A stretch of DNA of 64,000 bases from Cinnamomum chago (GCA_038049695.1 CP142453.1:20650001-20714000); one strand, 5' to 3'; shown: positions 34,530-48,500, counted from the first letter of the stretch. Numbers and translations are program-made. The notes: a model not told the origin generated them from the letters alone.

Positions 34530-36358
34530 ATGATTGATTAGGGTTTTATTAGTAAGGGACTGATTACTTCCTTTTCTTCTACTTGTATAATGAAAATTTC
34601 TGTGTCTCTCCCTCTTTCATTTTTCAAGTTGATGATAGGAAGGAAGGGGTCCCTTTTTTTTTTCTTTTTTTTCTTTTTTTTTCTTTTTTTAAATCTGGGT
34701 GGTCTTATTTTTTTTCTTATTGATTTTTTACTTTTTTGAGGGATTATGAGAAATATGCTGATAAAGGGATACAGGTTGTTTGGTCTTATTGGATGCTTAC
34801 ATACATGGAAAATAGATTTTATGTCATTGTGATTGATGGTCTTTTAAATTTTATCTTTCTTGGTTGTTAGATGAGAAGCTGAATTATTTGAAAACTTTAT
34901 GGTTTTTTTCCTAAAACAAAAATTAAACAATAGAATTTTTTTTTTCCATCCTATATATGCTGTAGAAACTTTCATGTCTCGCATGAGAGCTAGACCCATG
35001 AGAGATCTTAGCAATCTCATTAGCAAACACATTTATATTTCTAGGAATATGGTGAAGATTTGAGTATTCTTGATGGCTCTCTTTAGCCTTGTCCATTCAT
35101 TTACAAATCAAATTGCGAGCATATAGGATCGTGGACATGAACTTAATTTTTATGGCCCTAAAAATAAAATCAATTTTGGTTTTCCACAAAGCCCCACCGG
35201 AGAGCCAAAACCCTTTAGTTTGAGGATGGATTGGAGGGCTCATCGATTGTCAAAAGTTCATAAAGGAAATCCATTAGTCCCTTATTATACGAATCGGAAT
35301 TTGTTATGGACAGTGCTTGGTGGACCCTTAGGATTCTTGAAAAAGTTTAGGTTTTATTTGTGCAGCGCCATAGAAGAGGCAGGTGATTTCTTACCATGGA
35401 GATTGAAAAACCAAATCATTTCTTTGGCGGAAAATGGTGCCTAAAATACGTTGCTTGAAAACTCCAAAGAGGGGATTCCTCTATGCTCCCAAATGCATGG
35501 GGAGGCGTCGTGTCTCCCGTATTTATGCGCAAACGTCCGTTGCACTATAGACCCTTAAAAGACCTTTGCTATCAAGTGGCCTTAAATTGCTCAGGGTGGC
35601 ATCTATTTTACGCATGCAAATAAAATCCAATACCATCGTTCCATAGTTAGAAATCACTATTTTCACATGAGTAAACATTTAATAGATTAGGTTGTGCATG
35701 TAAATATCTCAAAATATAATATACATACCTTTTAAAGATGAGAATTAATCAGGTGAGAACTGTTCTCATTGTTCTAACCGTAAAAACTATGGATGGGGCC
35801 CACCTATCACCCACTCCAAATCTTGGGGACTACCTTAATAGTCACACGCAGTAGAATTTGGCACCAATATTAAAATATAAAACTAAATATTTTGGGTCTA
35901 CTTGTTCTACAAGTTCTTTGAAAAAAAAAAAATGCATGTAAACGGACGAACCCCTTATCAACAGGGCCTTAAAATTAAATGAGTTGAGTTTTACATATGT
36001 GCCATTATTTGGCCCCCCCTTTGAGAAATCGCCACCTAGCCTGGCTTAGGTTTGACCTTTGCTAAATCTAATTTCGGAGAAGTGGACGTCCCTTTTACAT
36101 ATCCGCCTTGTATTCTTGTCCGTTCACCTCTTGTGTTTCTAACATGACATGGTTGGTTCTACCAAAAAACTTGACATGCTTTGGAAGGAATTCAATACCA
36201 GCCAAACCGGCCATAACCATGAGCCGTCAATTATTGTCAATGTCTGAATGCACTATGTTTTGTGGACGTTCTCTGTGACCCCCACAGTTGTATGGGAGGA
36301 GAGCACGTGGGTATGCATTATGCAAGGCATGAAGATGATAAGATGAAGATTCTTTTTA
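34530..36358. other. Intergenic region downstream of the TCP gene
   Basis: T-rich runs just after the stop (34640-34740) are probably the 3' flank. Nothing further was recognised. A 74-codon ORF at 35220-35444 matches no family I know and is probably chance. Confidence 0.4.
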
Positions 36359-36873
36359 AGGTCGCGTTGGTGTGTACATCCTCTATGCAGAAAGGAAAAA
36401 TTGTCACATCAGTAAATTTCATAAAAATGAAAACCTCATAATTTTTTTTATAGAATTTAGAAATTCATGTTTGGTGCAAAAAAAAAAAAAGTCCTCGTTA
36501 AATTGGTGTTAATGTTGTTTGGTGCTGCTGTGGATTCCTTATAGAAAATTAAATTTTCTTATTTGGTGAGACAATTTTTTGAAGGAAAATAATATAACAT
36601 GTATATTATTTATTCAATATCAAATAATAATTTATTTAAATAAATAAAAATAAAAGAGTTGTAGGGTTTTTTGTTGAAATGGACAAGAGTGAGGAAAAGA
36701 GGGAGAAGTTTTTCGAGAAAATCCATTTCCCATTCCTCCCCTACGAAACTCATTTCCACCATTATCAAGAAAAATGCTGACGAGAAATGAAAGTGTTTCC
36801 GTGAAATTGTTTCACACCAAACACCTGAAAAATGTGTTCTCTGCATAAAAGTGTTATACGTACAAACATGCCC
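36359..36873. mobile_element. PIF/Harbinger-like MITE, about 515 bp
   Basis: The left end AGGTCGCGTTGGTGTGTAC and the right end read on the other strand GGGCATGTTTGTACG are an imperfect pair. Shared CTATGCAG/CTGCATA words follow inside. TTA flanks both ends (36356-36358 and 36874-36876). Confidence 0.5.
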
Positions 36874-37264
36874 TTAAGGTCAAGCTGTCAAAACTCTATG
36901 GATTAGATAGTACAAATTGGATGAGTATCAAATTTACAATATTGAATCAAGGGCTTATAAACTTTGATGAGTGAGCACTCGATCTTTTGATTGAGCATAG
37001 CATAGGATGGGCTGTTTGTGTTTGCTTGAAGTCAAAGTATTCCTTTGGGAGAGAATTATAGATTCGGTTTATTTGTTGGAATTCAGAGTATTCTTTTTTG
37101 GAGGGAATTATAAATTATCTAAATGTGGTTTCCCAACAAATCTTGTCAAATCCTCTGGTAGCATTTAAGTCATGGATTTTATAAGAAGTAATTGATATTG
37201 CTGCAAGAGATTTTGAACACAAAATTCTCATAGAAATTCTTGCAAACAAATGCCACCTTTTACG

Positions 37265-37594
37265 ACGGGTTGTTTGGGTAATTCACTCGTAAAGTGAATT
37301 AAAGTAAAAATTCATAAGAGACGTGAGAGGATGAAGGGGTTATATAAAAAAGTACTAAGTTTTAAAAATCACATCTTCTTTTTCTAAAAAAAAAAATCAA
37401 AAGCAAGTCTCATATTCAACTAAATGACAAAAAGTCATCTACATTTTACAAAAAATAGTAAGAGATATACATTCTCAAACCGCAAAATGACAAAAAATCA
37501 CCTCATTTTGATTTTGCACTCTCTACTTTTAGTCTTTCTTGATTTGACCATTCAATTCAATTCACTCCAGGAGTGAATTACCCAAATGGGCCCG
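37265..37594. mobile_element. MITE with GGTAATTCACTC hairpin ends, about 330 bp
   Basis: The left end reads ACGGGTTGTTTGGGTAATTC and then ACTC. The right end on the other strand reads CGGGCCCATTTGGGTAATTC and then ACTC. The GTGAATTxAA words continue the pairing, giving arms of about 35 bases. A target-site duplication was not clear. Confidence 0.65.
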
Positions 37595-37738
37595 TGCGTG
37601 TTTGGGAATTGCATGTCCTTAGGGATCCGAGCCAATAGAAATCCTCTTTTTTTTTAAGATTTTTAAGTCCAACCTCTCCCGTTGGATTTGAAAACTCATT
37701 TTTTTGTAGATTCAGATACTAAAATCAAAATTTCTCAT

Positions 37739-37762
37739 TTATATATATATATATATATATAT
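37739..37762. repeat. (AT)n microsatellite
   Basis: Twelve AT units in AT-rich intergenic DNA. Confidence 0.9.
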
Positions 37763-39270
37763 CAATTTGCACTTATATCAATGTGAATTCCTTAACTATA
37801 TAAATTCTTGGTGAGAAACCCTTGTTCTAGGGGCAATATGAGGAATCCTCAGGGGTGGATTCCTCATCTATTTGCTGAGAAACTTTGGATTTTTTTCGCA
37901 AATAAGAAAAAATATAAAAATCCAACCTGCTCAAAATAAAACTCCTTCTGCATAGATATCCCTAGATCTTACACAATTAGAAGTTAGTCCACTGTCATAT
38001 TGACCTTTTTTATTGGGTATTCATAAGCGAAAGCTTCGAGAGGATTTAGATTCTTTCCAATATATTCAACATTTATTATTGGTGGGATTTATTGCACAGA
38101 TGTTAAAAAAGTGTGAGCTCTATAGATTTTAAAAACAGCTTTTTAAAAATAGGACCTAGACATAGATTCACTAGTTCAAGCAGAGAGAGAATGTGGGATG
38201 GCCTGGTCATGGTTATCCCTTCTCACCCAGAGTACCATTGATGACCCTGGGCTAATAGATTAACAGATATAGTTTATAATTCCATCTTATGTAGTAGCAA
38301 ATAATAATAACAGTAGTAAGAACAACAATAATAAGGGAAAAAAAAAAGAAAAACATTAGTTTCATTAAAGGGTTCCAAGGGTAAAGGGGAGATTGAAGGG
38401 GCCTGTTAGGATAAAACTAGCAAAAAAAATGTCAGCGTAGAACATGTGCAAGTCAATATATTTAAAAGATTATTTATCATTCACAATCACATCATCAGTA
38501 AATTAAATATTTTGCTCAATCTCTCTACATTTTGGAAAAATAAAGAGAAGGAAAGAATTTGTAGAATGAAATGAAATAATCATGGTTTCATTCTAACAAG
38601 TAGATTGAGATTATTTTCATTAATTAAAAAAATATGCCACTGTGCCTATGACAATATAACAAATGAGTGGTGATAAAAAAAGAGATTTTTTCCCAAATAT
38701 TCAATTTTTTTAAAAGAGGTTTTTACCGGAAAATAAACTTTATGTGGTTAGTACACCAAATATGAAAACTATTTCAGTTTAATGCGACAATCGGCTGTTA
38801 CTTATCAGGTCGAATTCGACCTCCAGCGCTGAAATTGAAGGTCGAATTCGACAAAAAAAAAGAAAGTAAAAAAAGTTAGGAATACTTTATAGATTCCTAG
38901 TCATGTATATATTTGTCTAATGTTTTCTGTTCGGTGTATAGACTACATGAAGTGTTTTTTTCGTTAAAAACCTATTTAAAAATTAATCTCGGCGTTTATA
39001 ATTTTATATACTTCACAAATTTTTTAAGAAAAAAGTAATTCCCATAATTTATAGAAACTCCAAATTCCAGTAAATCTTCTTTAATAGACCGGTTTGAATT
39101 GCTTATAAATTCTTGGCAAGGTACATGAAAATGGAGATACGGGCCCCACTCGCATCAACCGAAAACTTACCCGACCACGAGAAAACCATGGATACATACC
39201 ATTTACCACCTCTCCTTCAAAATCGGCTTCTGTTCCTCCCCGCCATTTCTCTCTTTTTCTCTCCCCCAAA

Positions 39271-39564
39271 ATGAGCAGCTCCTTCCAAACCCTAGAAATG
39301 TCTCCAGATTATCGGCTAAGATTTCTGCTCTATCACCCATTCGATCCCCATCCACCACCAAATTCCACATTCATTCTTCCATCTCCATCTCAGATTCTGA
39401 AATGCTATGGTCAATCTCTGCAATCTCCATCATTTTCTCTCTCTAGAATTCTCAATTGCAGGAACTCTCTTTTTGTAGATCGATATGAGAAGTGTTTCCA
39501 CGGCTTTCATCGTTTTCGTCCTCGTCGTCTTGTGGTTTTCGCCTTGTGGGAGATGCCAGGATGA
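39271..39564 (+). other. Upstream ORF overlapping the ABCG start codon
   Basis: An ATG at 39271 opens a 97-codon frame that runs past the main start at 39485 and stops at 39564, in another frame. The peptide (MSSSFQTLEMSPDYRLRF...) resembles nothing I know. If transcription starts upstream of 39271, this uORF would reduce translation of the transporter. It may instead lie wholly or partly in the promoter. Confidence 0.35.
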
Positions 39565-42500
39565 CGATGAATCCGGAACCAAGGCTGACCCAGATCCCGG
39601 GAATATCTTTACGGGGCTCGTTTACAACCGGATGTCTAATCTCACTGATATCTTCTCTGACGAAATCATGAAGCACCTTGGATTTTGCATTAAGGATCCG
39701 TATGCGTTTCATAAGCTTTGATCTTTTCCCCCCTCTCTCTTTGGTTGATTTTTTAAGCATTTAGGGCCTGTTTGCTTGCAATAGAATACATAGGAATTGA
39801 ATACGAAGGAATTCATGGTCAAATGAGCTCCACCAAACGATTATGAAAAGAGGTGAAGTGTAAATGATACAAGGTAGCAATGTAGATGGGACCTCGACTT
39901 TCTTAGGCGAGATGGCTGGGTATTTTTTTTTATTTTAAATGGTGACTTTTGGCTGGGTATTCATTTCCCATATTCCTTGTTTCAATGAAAGAGGAGGTTA
40001 TTTTCACCTTGGATATTCATGTTTCACGTAACCACTTATGGCTTGAAATCCTATGTATTCAATTCCTATGTATTCTACGCAAACAAGCAAGGCATAAGTT
40101 TGAGGAATTGGGATTTCTGTTCTTTGTTGTTGAAGATAGGATTTCTTTGCAGGGATGCTGATTGGAATGAGGCATTTAACTTCTCGTCGAACTTGGGGTT
40201 CTTGACTAGTTGCATTCGGCAAACTAAAGGTAAATATTAGTTATCTACAAAAAAGCTAAGCTTGTTTATCTGTGAACACAGCAGAGGAAATTGTGAAAAA
40301 AAGAAGAAGAATGAAGCCTACGAATTCATGGTAAAGTGTGTTGTATTGGGGGAGTGCTAAATGCTAATGTGGAAGGGTCTAATGTGGGGATGTAGATGGG
40401 ACCTCTCATAGAGTTTAATGCAATAATGGGTAATCATTGCCTATCAAATAGGGATATTATTTGATGGTTCCTTGTGGACCAGTGGACCTTCACTTTTAGC
40501 TCCTTTGATAGTATGGAATCGTTTAGAAATCACTGGAATTCAATACTGATTAAACAAACAGGCCTTAAACGACAATCAGTGTCAGTTTGATGGATGGAGA
40601 TGCATGGGTTACTTTGAAATTAGAAATCTTGAGATTGGTATTAGGCACAAATTATAGGACGAAGCATACTACTGTACTTGTCAGAGAGAATGCTTATATA
40701 TGGAGTTCCCAATGAGAATTATTTGTGCACTAGTAGTGAGGATCAGTGACTATGTAAATTGACAAAGCTATGGTTTGTTGTGTGAGAATAAAAATTATCA
40801 TTTTAGAAACATAACTGGATATCATTGCTTGACATAGCAGCATCTGGAGTCTCTTTGTCCTGGTCCTTCCATGCAATAATCAAAACTGAAAACGAATCTT
40901 TTTGATGATTTCTTATATAGATAGGTAAAGTGGGTACGTCTTCTTCTTTTCGGGCCAAATAGAATGATCTTTTGAAATTCTCCTTCAATTCCATGGCATC
41001 CACAATGCCACCATATACCGACCACAACTTTGCTGGTGGTGAGAGGAATTTTGTTTAAAAAGTTGCATTGCAAATTCTCCTTTCACCTTTTTGCATATGT
41101 TCAGTCTTGCCATGGGCACCTTTTCGATGATTCCTCTGTATGGCGTGGATATGTCTGGACATGCAATGAATGCGTTTTTGTAAATATTGTTCAAGAGAGG
41201 CAGGAGGGGTGTCTATTAGCAAGATGAAGCACTGCGGAGTGGATTCTTGTTCCAGCAAAGGTCATTCAAATGCGATTCAAAGTTCCCTAGTGAGCGACGG
41301 GCCATGACAAGGTCTCTTTGTTAACTCCAAAGAAAGAACTTAATCATGCAGCCAGAAACAAAGAAGGTTCGGGTCTGTGGGGGATTGACAGAGAATTTCG
41401 AGAATTTAAATATTTGTCAAAAGACGATAATCAGGACATCCAGTTGCTTCCAGAGTAAATCCAGCAATGTGGAGAGACTGTTGGTATGTCAATCGCTGAT
41501 GATAGAGGCAGATGGAGGGGTATGTTGAAATTTGTGAGGCTAGGGAGCTACATAATAGAGCAGATTTTGTTGCAGAAAAATCCAAGAGAAGGGGGAAGAG
41601 GGAACTTTAAAGTCTTGCCTACTCGAGCAATTATGACAAGGGTAAAAGGCTTTTCTGATGGGGAGTATATATCCAACAGTGGCCAAAAGAGATCGCAGTG
41701 GGATGTCCAAGGTTGCAGTTGGAGAAAGTGTGAGGTCTGGGGAGCACAGGTTGTAGGAGGATTGGCAAGGAGGTAATCTGAAAAAAATAAAATGGATATA
41801 GTAATTTTCCAGGGGTCGAAAATGAGGAGGAATATGGATATTAATATTATCAAGGAAGTTTGGGGCTCCAAACAACTTGGGTGGATCTCTTTGGATGTGA
41901 ATGATTTTGGGGGGCATTCTTAGAATTTGGGACTATCGTTGTGTGCCTATTAAAGTCCAATGGGCTCGTGTTTTTCTGTTTTTATTGTCATTGTAGAAAT
42001 GGAGATCAATAAGGACTGGATAATTTTATCTTTGTATGTCCTGTTGCCCCAATGAAAGCTGTAACCATGATGCTTTTTGAAGGAATTAGATTCTATTTGG
42101 ACTAGATGGAGAGGTCCTTGGTGCTTTCGGTTTTGATTGGAATGTTATTAAGATTTCTAGTTGAGAGCTTGGGTGGTAGTCATATATTAAAGCTGATATG
42201 GGGTCCTTCTCAAATTGGATAATGCACACTCTCTAAATTGATATGCCGTTGAATGGAGCGTTAATTCACATGGTCTAATCATCAGAGCATTCTGTCCATG
42301 TTTAGACTTGATACCTAAGCCAACATCATATCATTGTCCGAATTTACTTGACGCAATAAATGAGAAATCCCTAAATCATATGAATCAGGCTTTTTATTGG
42401 ATGAATGTTTATAGAGGATTGGGAAGAACTACGTAATGTCTATCGAAGCAGATTTTTGTGGTTTTTTTTTATTATTATTATTAAGTACCGGATATCTCAT

Positions 42501-45500
42501 CAATATAAATACACCATGATAGTTGCCCAGCCCTCAATGGACGGCCGATTGCTTCTCTTTCTCCTAAATTTCTCTCAATCTCTCTAAACCATATTCTTCT
42601 TCTACTTTTTTCCCCTAATGACGAGGGTTTCCCCATAGTATATAACCTGACAGGACTATTCCCCCAGGCGCACACACAAAACCCAGACATGTGTTTACTC
42701 TTATATTTCCTTTAAATTAGAACTTCCAACTTGGCATTATAGCTTCACCGTAGGTAGAAGACCCTTAATAGACGCTTTTGGTTGTTGCTGGTGGATGCGG
42801 AGTACCCTAAGGCTTATGTCTGCCACCTATGTGATGACATCATCAACTTGGGTTTTGTCAGCGACATGTAAATTATTATGGTTAAGAAATTTGCTATAAG
42901 AGTTAGGGTTTGCAAGAGATGCCCCTATGGTTCTATATTTTGATAATATAAGTACTCTTTATAGTGTTTTAAATCTCCGACGTACCAAGAACATACAAAG
43001 CACATTGAAGTTGATTGTCACTTTATTCGTGAAAAGTCGAAAGAAAGAAATACTACTAGAGTATGCATGTATTGAAGATCAGGTGGCAGGTTTTTTTTTT
43101 TGAAAAAGCAATGCTAAAGGGTAATTTTATACGTGTTTCACTGTGTTTTAAATCTCCCACATACCAAGAACATACAAAGCACATTGAAGTTGATTGTCAC
43201 TTTATTTGTGAAAAGAAAGAAATACAACCAGAGTATACATGTATCGAAGATGAAGATCAAGTGGTAGAATTTTTTTTCTTTTGGAAAAGCAATCTTAAAT
43301 GGCTGTTTTCTGATATTTTATCCAAGCTGCATATGTTAGATATTCATGCACTAGCTGGAGGGGGAGTATCGAGAGGCATTCAGGGACTGATTGTAGTGAA
43401 CTGTATTGTAAATATGAAAAAACATGTTTTTTTTATTTTTTATAATACTAAATATTTCATTAATATTATACGCCATGCTGGTTGCACAACCCTAATTGGA
43501 TGACCATCAACTTTTCTTTTTCCCAAATCTATCTAAACCCTATTCTTCTTCTCCTTTCTTATTTTTTTTCTTCTCGTTCTACTTTATTCTTGTTTTTCTT
43601 TTGCATTTTAGCTTCCAACGCCAAAAAGAAAAAAAGATCTAATGTTTGATTTGGCGAAGAAAGAGTAAAATCACTGGGACCAGTGATAGAATTCTTTCCC
43701 TATTTATGATCAGGAAGCGGACAGGATTGTCAAATGCAAAATGTTTAAGATAGCTTAGATTTTGGGGAGTTCTATATGGAGGGCAGGTTAGGGGAAGTGA
43801 GGAGATTTATACGGCAGATGATACACTAGGAGAAAGGGAATTGTTGGCAACAAGAAAACATGAAACGCAGGAAGAAAGCTAAGATTCAAAGCTGTTAAAT
43901 AAATTGGCTTCGTCTATTAATTATGATCGCCCGGTTGGTGATAGAAAAATGGGTGTGCAATTGGTTGGAATATGAATCTGGTCTCATGGAATGTTCGTGT
44001 TATGCATTCTCCTTCGTAAAGAGCAAGTGATGAAAGGAGTTTTTCAAAGCATTAAAAGTCAGTGTTTTTTCATTCAAGAAACTAAAATGGAAGTTATCGA
44101 TGTTCAAGTTTTCAGATCGATCTGTCATTGACCTGGCGGTTAATTTGTGATGAGTCCATGGTTTAAAAAAATGGCTATTATGAAATGGCAACAACCCATG
44201 CCATTACATTATTTTCAATATAACTGTAATAACGGTCACGGTCTAAAAAAAAGTAAAAATATTGGTCCATAACGGTCATAACGGCTGTTATTTTGAAAAT
44301 AACGATCAAAATTTTGGCTGATGATGATTTTTAATTTTTTTTTTCTTTTCCATTCTTTCTTTCCCAAACCATTTGTAGAGGTTCCTAAGATTGTGCTAGA
44401 GCTTCCCAAGCTCTTATTTTACCAAAACTCAAGCGATTTGCAAGATTTTGGTGGATTTTCATATGAAAGCTTCTTTCCTTCTCAACCACAATACCCCTAT
44501 CTCCATACTCTGCTGTTTTAATTAATTAATTTATCTTGATATAGTAGTAAATGTTACTTTAAAGTTGAAATTCACTCTCAACTTACTTGGTGATGGAGTA
44601 ATTGAGTGATTTTCATATGAAAGCTTCTTTCCTTCTCAACTACTACTAGTTTCTTGACTTTAAGTGTTTAACAATGATGGTTAGTTCAAAATTGTGGTTG
44701 CAATGAATTTTGTAAAATTTGTGTTATTTCAACTTATTTTAATATATACATGTAAATCTATTTAATTCGGAACACACTTTACAAGTTTTAGATAAGACAA
44801 TGATACATGATTTTATGATTTAGGGGGACCAATATTTTTCTTTAAAGTGTTTACTAATTGAAAGAAATATTGTTTTCTAGCATTTTATAATATTATGGAT
44901 TTTTTGGATTTTTTTGGGGTAAAATAAAAATTCGCACTGCGATGACCGCGAATTACGACAAGATGCCATATCATAACAGTTTTTAGAGTCGACCGTGATG
45001 GCGACCACCACCGCGATTTTAAACCATGGATGAGTCCTTCGGTGGGTACACTAGGAGGGATTTTATTAACTTGGAATTCTTCTCAGTGGCAAAAGCTAGA
45101 TGAGTTTGTGGGGCGTTTCTCTGTGTCCGTGTTGTTCGAAGATGCTAGAAGAAATGTGGAATGGGTAGCTACTTCAGTTTATGGGCCAAACAATGCTAAT
45201 GATAGAGTTGGTTTTTGGTCAGAATTGACTCTGGTGGCTAGGATATAGGATAAACCTTGGGTGTTGGGTGGAGATTTCGATGTTACTAGATTTCCCAGTG
45301 CAAAGGGGTGGTTGTGTGATGGCTATAGCTATGAGGGGGTTTTCAGATTAGATTTGGCAGCATGATCTCGTGATCTTGTTGATTTACCTCTAGGAGGACT
45401 GATTTTAGTTGAAGTAATAATCAAGAGGTTCCAGTGATGGGTCGCCTTGATTGGTTCTTAGTATCGACAGATTAGTTAGATTTACTTCCTGATTGTGCTC

Positions 45501-48500
45501 AAAGAAAGTGACAATCCGAATTTTGAATTCCTAGGGAAATCCATCTTTCGAGCCGTTATTGATGAAAATAGTGATATATGCAATATGGGAGTACTTACCA
45601 TAGGAATGTTTGTAGCGGAACATAATCATGATGCCATCAAAAGTGTCATCACAAGACAAGTATAAAAGCCTATTCTTAATTAAAATATCAATGTGCCAAA
45701 GATCATATGAAAGAAATAAATCCAGCGAACAATTTCCTAACACAACTGGCCAAACAATGGCCTTAACTAAGAGTCTTAACTCAGCATTTAAAATGAATAG
45801 ACTAAACAACTATGTTTGGTGACTCTCCGGCGCAAGCACGATATCTCTAAGCTATATCGTCTGCGCTCCACGCATAGTTCCCACGTGGTTCATCCACGAC
45901 CGTCGTTCCCTGTGGTTCCTCGGAAGGGGTGTCGTTACCTACAAGCGCCAATCATAGGGGGTCAGGTTACGAATAACCTCGGCAAGTAATCATACCAGAA
46001 TTTATTATTCTATACAGTTTCAATAGAGTAAAGTGAGAGTAAAATGACAACAATTTCTCAGAATATATTAATTGAGTAAAATAACATGTTATCGAGGCAA
46101 AATCATACAAAATGTAGGTATATAATGAAGATCATCAAAATACAAGTCTGACAGATAAAAGTAAAAATATTCAAAAAATAATCTGGCGTTCCACAGCCAT
46201 ATGCTAAAGGATAGTTCTCGGTTAAGTCTTTTGATTGGTGTGGAATGTGGATGGTAGGATTGTGGGTTGGAAGAGGTTTTGGGATCCTTTTGTTCCCCCT
46301 AGAGTATTGGTGTTCTGTTGGGTGGCGAGTTTGCGTAAAATTCTTATTATGGATCAATTGAAATGGAGAAATTTTATTATTGTCAATGGATGCCCTTTTT
46401 GTTTGCCAAATGAGGAAATGGTGAATCATTTGTTAATTTACTATACCTATGCTTACAAAGTTTGGTCTTCCATTCTTAAATTATTCGATATGTGTTGGGT
46501 TATGCCTTGTTCTATTAAGGGGCTTTTTTCAGCTGTGGCCTTTCAAAGGAAAATCTGTTTGTGGGTGATTCTGTGGCGGTTATCTTTTTATGCTGATTTG
46601 TGGAAGCTATGGCTTGAAAGAAACAACAGGATTTTTCAAAACAAAAGCAGGTCTTTAGATGAGATTATTCAGTCTATTATATTGGTTGCTTCGGAATGGG
46701 TAATTTGGAAGGTTGAGTTTGTTGGAGTTTCTTTAGAAGACCTGAACAGATCTTGCCCAACCCATTTCCAAGGGGGGTGGGTGTTTTAATCATAGGTGTC
46801 AAATTTTGTGGGAATCTTCTCCAATTGGTTGTCTCAAGTTGGACTTTAATGGTATTTATTTTCAGCATATTCAGATGGGTGGTATTGGTGGTGTTATTCG
46901 TGATTTTTCAGGGAAGACTGCAAATTTTTTCCAGAACCTGTTAATTGTCTGGATTCTAATGGAGCTGAAATGTTTGCTTTATTGGTTGGGTGCCGAGAGT
47001 TACTTCAGTTGGGAGGTTATAATGCTTGAAGGAGATTCTTTTTCAGTTATTCAGAGGGGATTTGGTAAGTCTTCTTATTCTTGGATTTTGGACGGACTTG
47101 GTGGAGGAGGTGTAAGATATTTCGTCTCAGCTAGGAGCCTCTTTTCTTCATATTAATCAAGGAGCTAATGAAGTGGCAGATGGCCTTGCAAAGGAGTTTC
47201 TCAGTTACACTTTTTTTTTTTTAATGTTTAGTATCCTTTTTTCTATTTATAGCTTTGCTTGTTGTTCTTCTCCCTTGTTTTGTCTCCGTTTTCTTTTTTT
47301 CTTTGGAATAAAATTTATCGTTGTAAAAAAAAAATGGTTTATACTCTAGATGGACTAATATTTTTTTCTAATAGGTGAGAAATGCTGTGTAACCCATATC
47401 ATGTGATAGGATACCCCAAATCTAGGCATCCCACAAATGGAGGAGCTTGTGGGTTACCTTTGAGATACATGGCTGAAAAAGCAGCATGAATCTTCTGCTG
47501 GATATTTTGAGGAGCCAACTCATGTTTTTTTTTAGTATGTTACATGGATTCTTAATGAGCAACATACTGGTATCGGACTTGTACTGTACATAAGAGCGTT
47601 TTAGTTTCATTGTTAATTATTTTACCACTACTTTGAACACTATGTTACAGTTTTAACAAAATATTATTCACCTTGAAATTTAGGTAAAATATTGAAATGT
47701 TTAGAACTTGATTGTTTAATGTAAGGACTTAATTGTTTAATGTAAGGCTTAGGTTTGTAAATTTTTTATTGGTCTTATTTTTTGATAATATCTTATTTTA
47801 AAATAGAAATTTTTTAAAACTATTTAATACCATGCCAAACTCACACATCTTATATTTTGGATTCTCAAAACTGATACCTTGTACCAGGTCCGTAATTTAA
47901 CTCATACTCGTGATGCATTTAGACTCCGTCCATAGTTTATATATATATATATATATATATGCATCCATCCCTTACCATGTTATGGTGAGGGACAACATAG
48001 TAGGGTTGACTTTATAACACATCCGAATCATCCACACACATGGAACTCCTTTAAGTACACTAGACCCATTGAATATTCACCTATTCAAATGAATTGGACC
48101 GTTGGATCGAGGGTCAAGTTTTTTCCTTTAATATAAAGTCATTAAATTTGTGGGCTACGGATAAAGGGGCTAGAGGCATGGGATTGACCCCAAATTTGAT
48201 ATATGGTCTTATCCAAGATGTCTCTTCCCATCCCCCACAAGTCCCATGATCAGTGGGTCCCATTAAGTTTGTCCCTCGCCATATGGTGAGGGAAGGATGC
48301 ACAAGAATATCCCCCTATATATATTTAATTTGATGGGTCTTAAATAAAAGGAACGTTCAAGAGGCTTTATTGAAATTATTCAAGACATGTATGAATGAGC
48401 GGTAACGAGTGTGAGACTACCTGTGGAGAGACACATGAGTTCCCATTGACCATAGGTTTGCATTAGGGGTCAACCCTTAGCCCTTATCTCTTTGCATTAA

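Noticed and set aside
40270-40566. Possible MITE ending AAACAAACAGGCCTTAA
   Set aside because: The right end looks typical, but no matching left end or target-site repeat was found.
40800-42400. Cluster of overlapping ORFs on both strands, suspected LINE ORF1
   Set aside because: No zinc knuckle or other ORF1 motif could be identified on either strand, so it is left unassigned.
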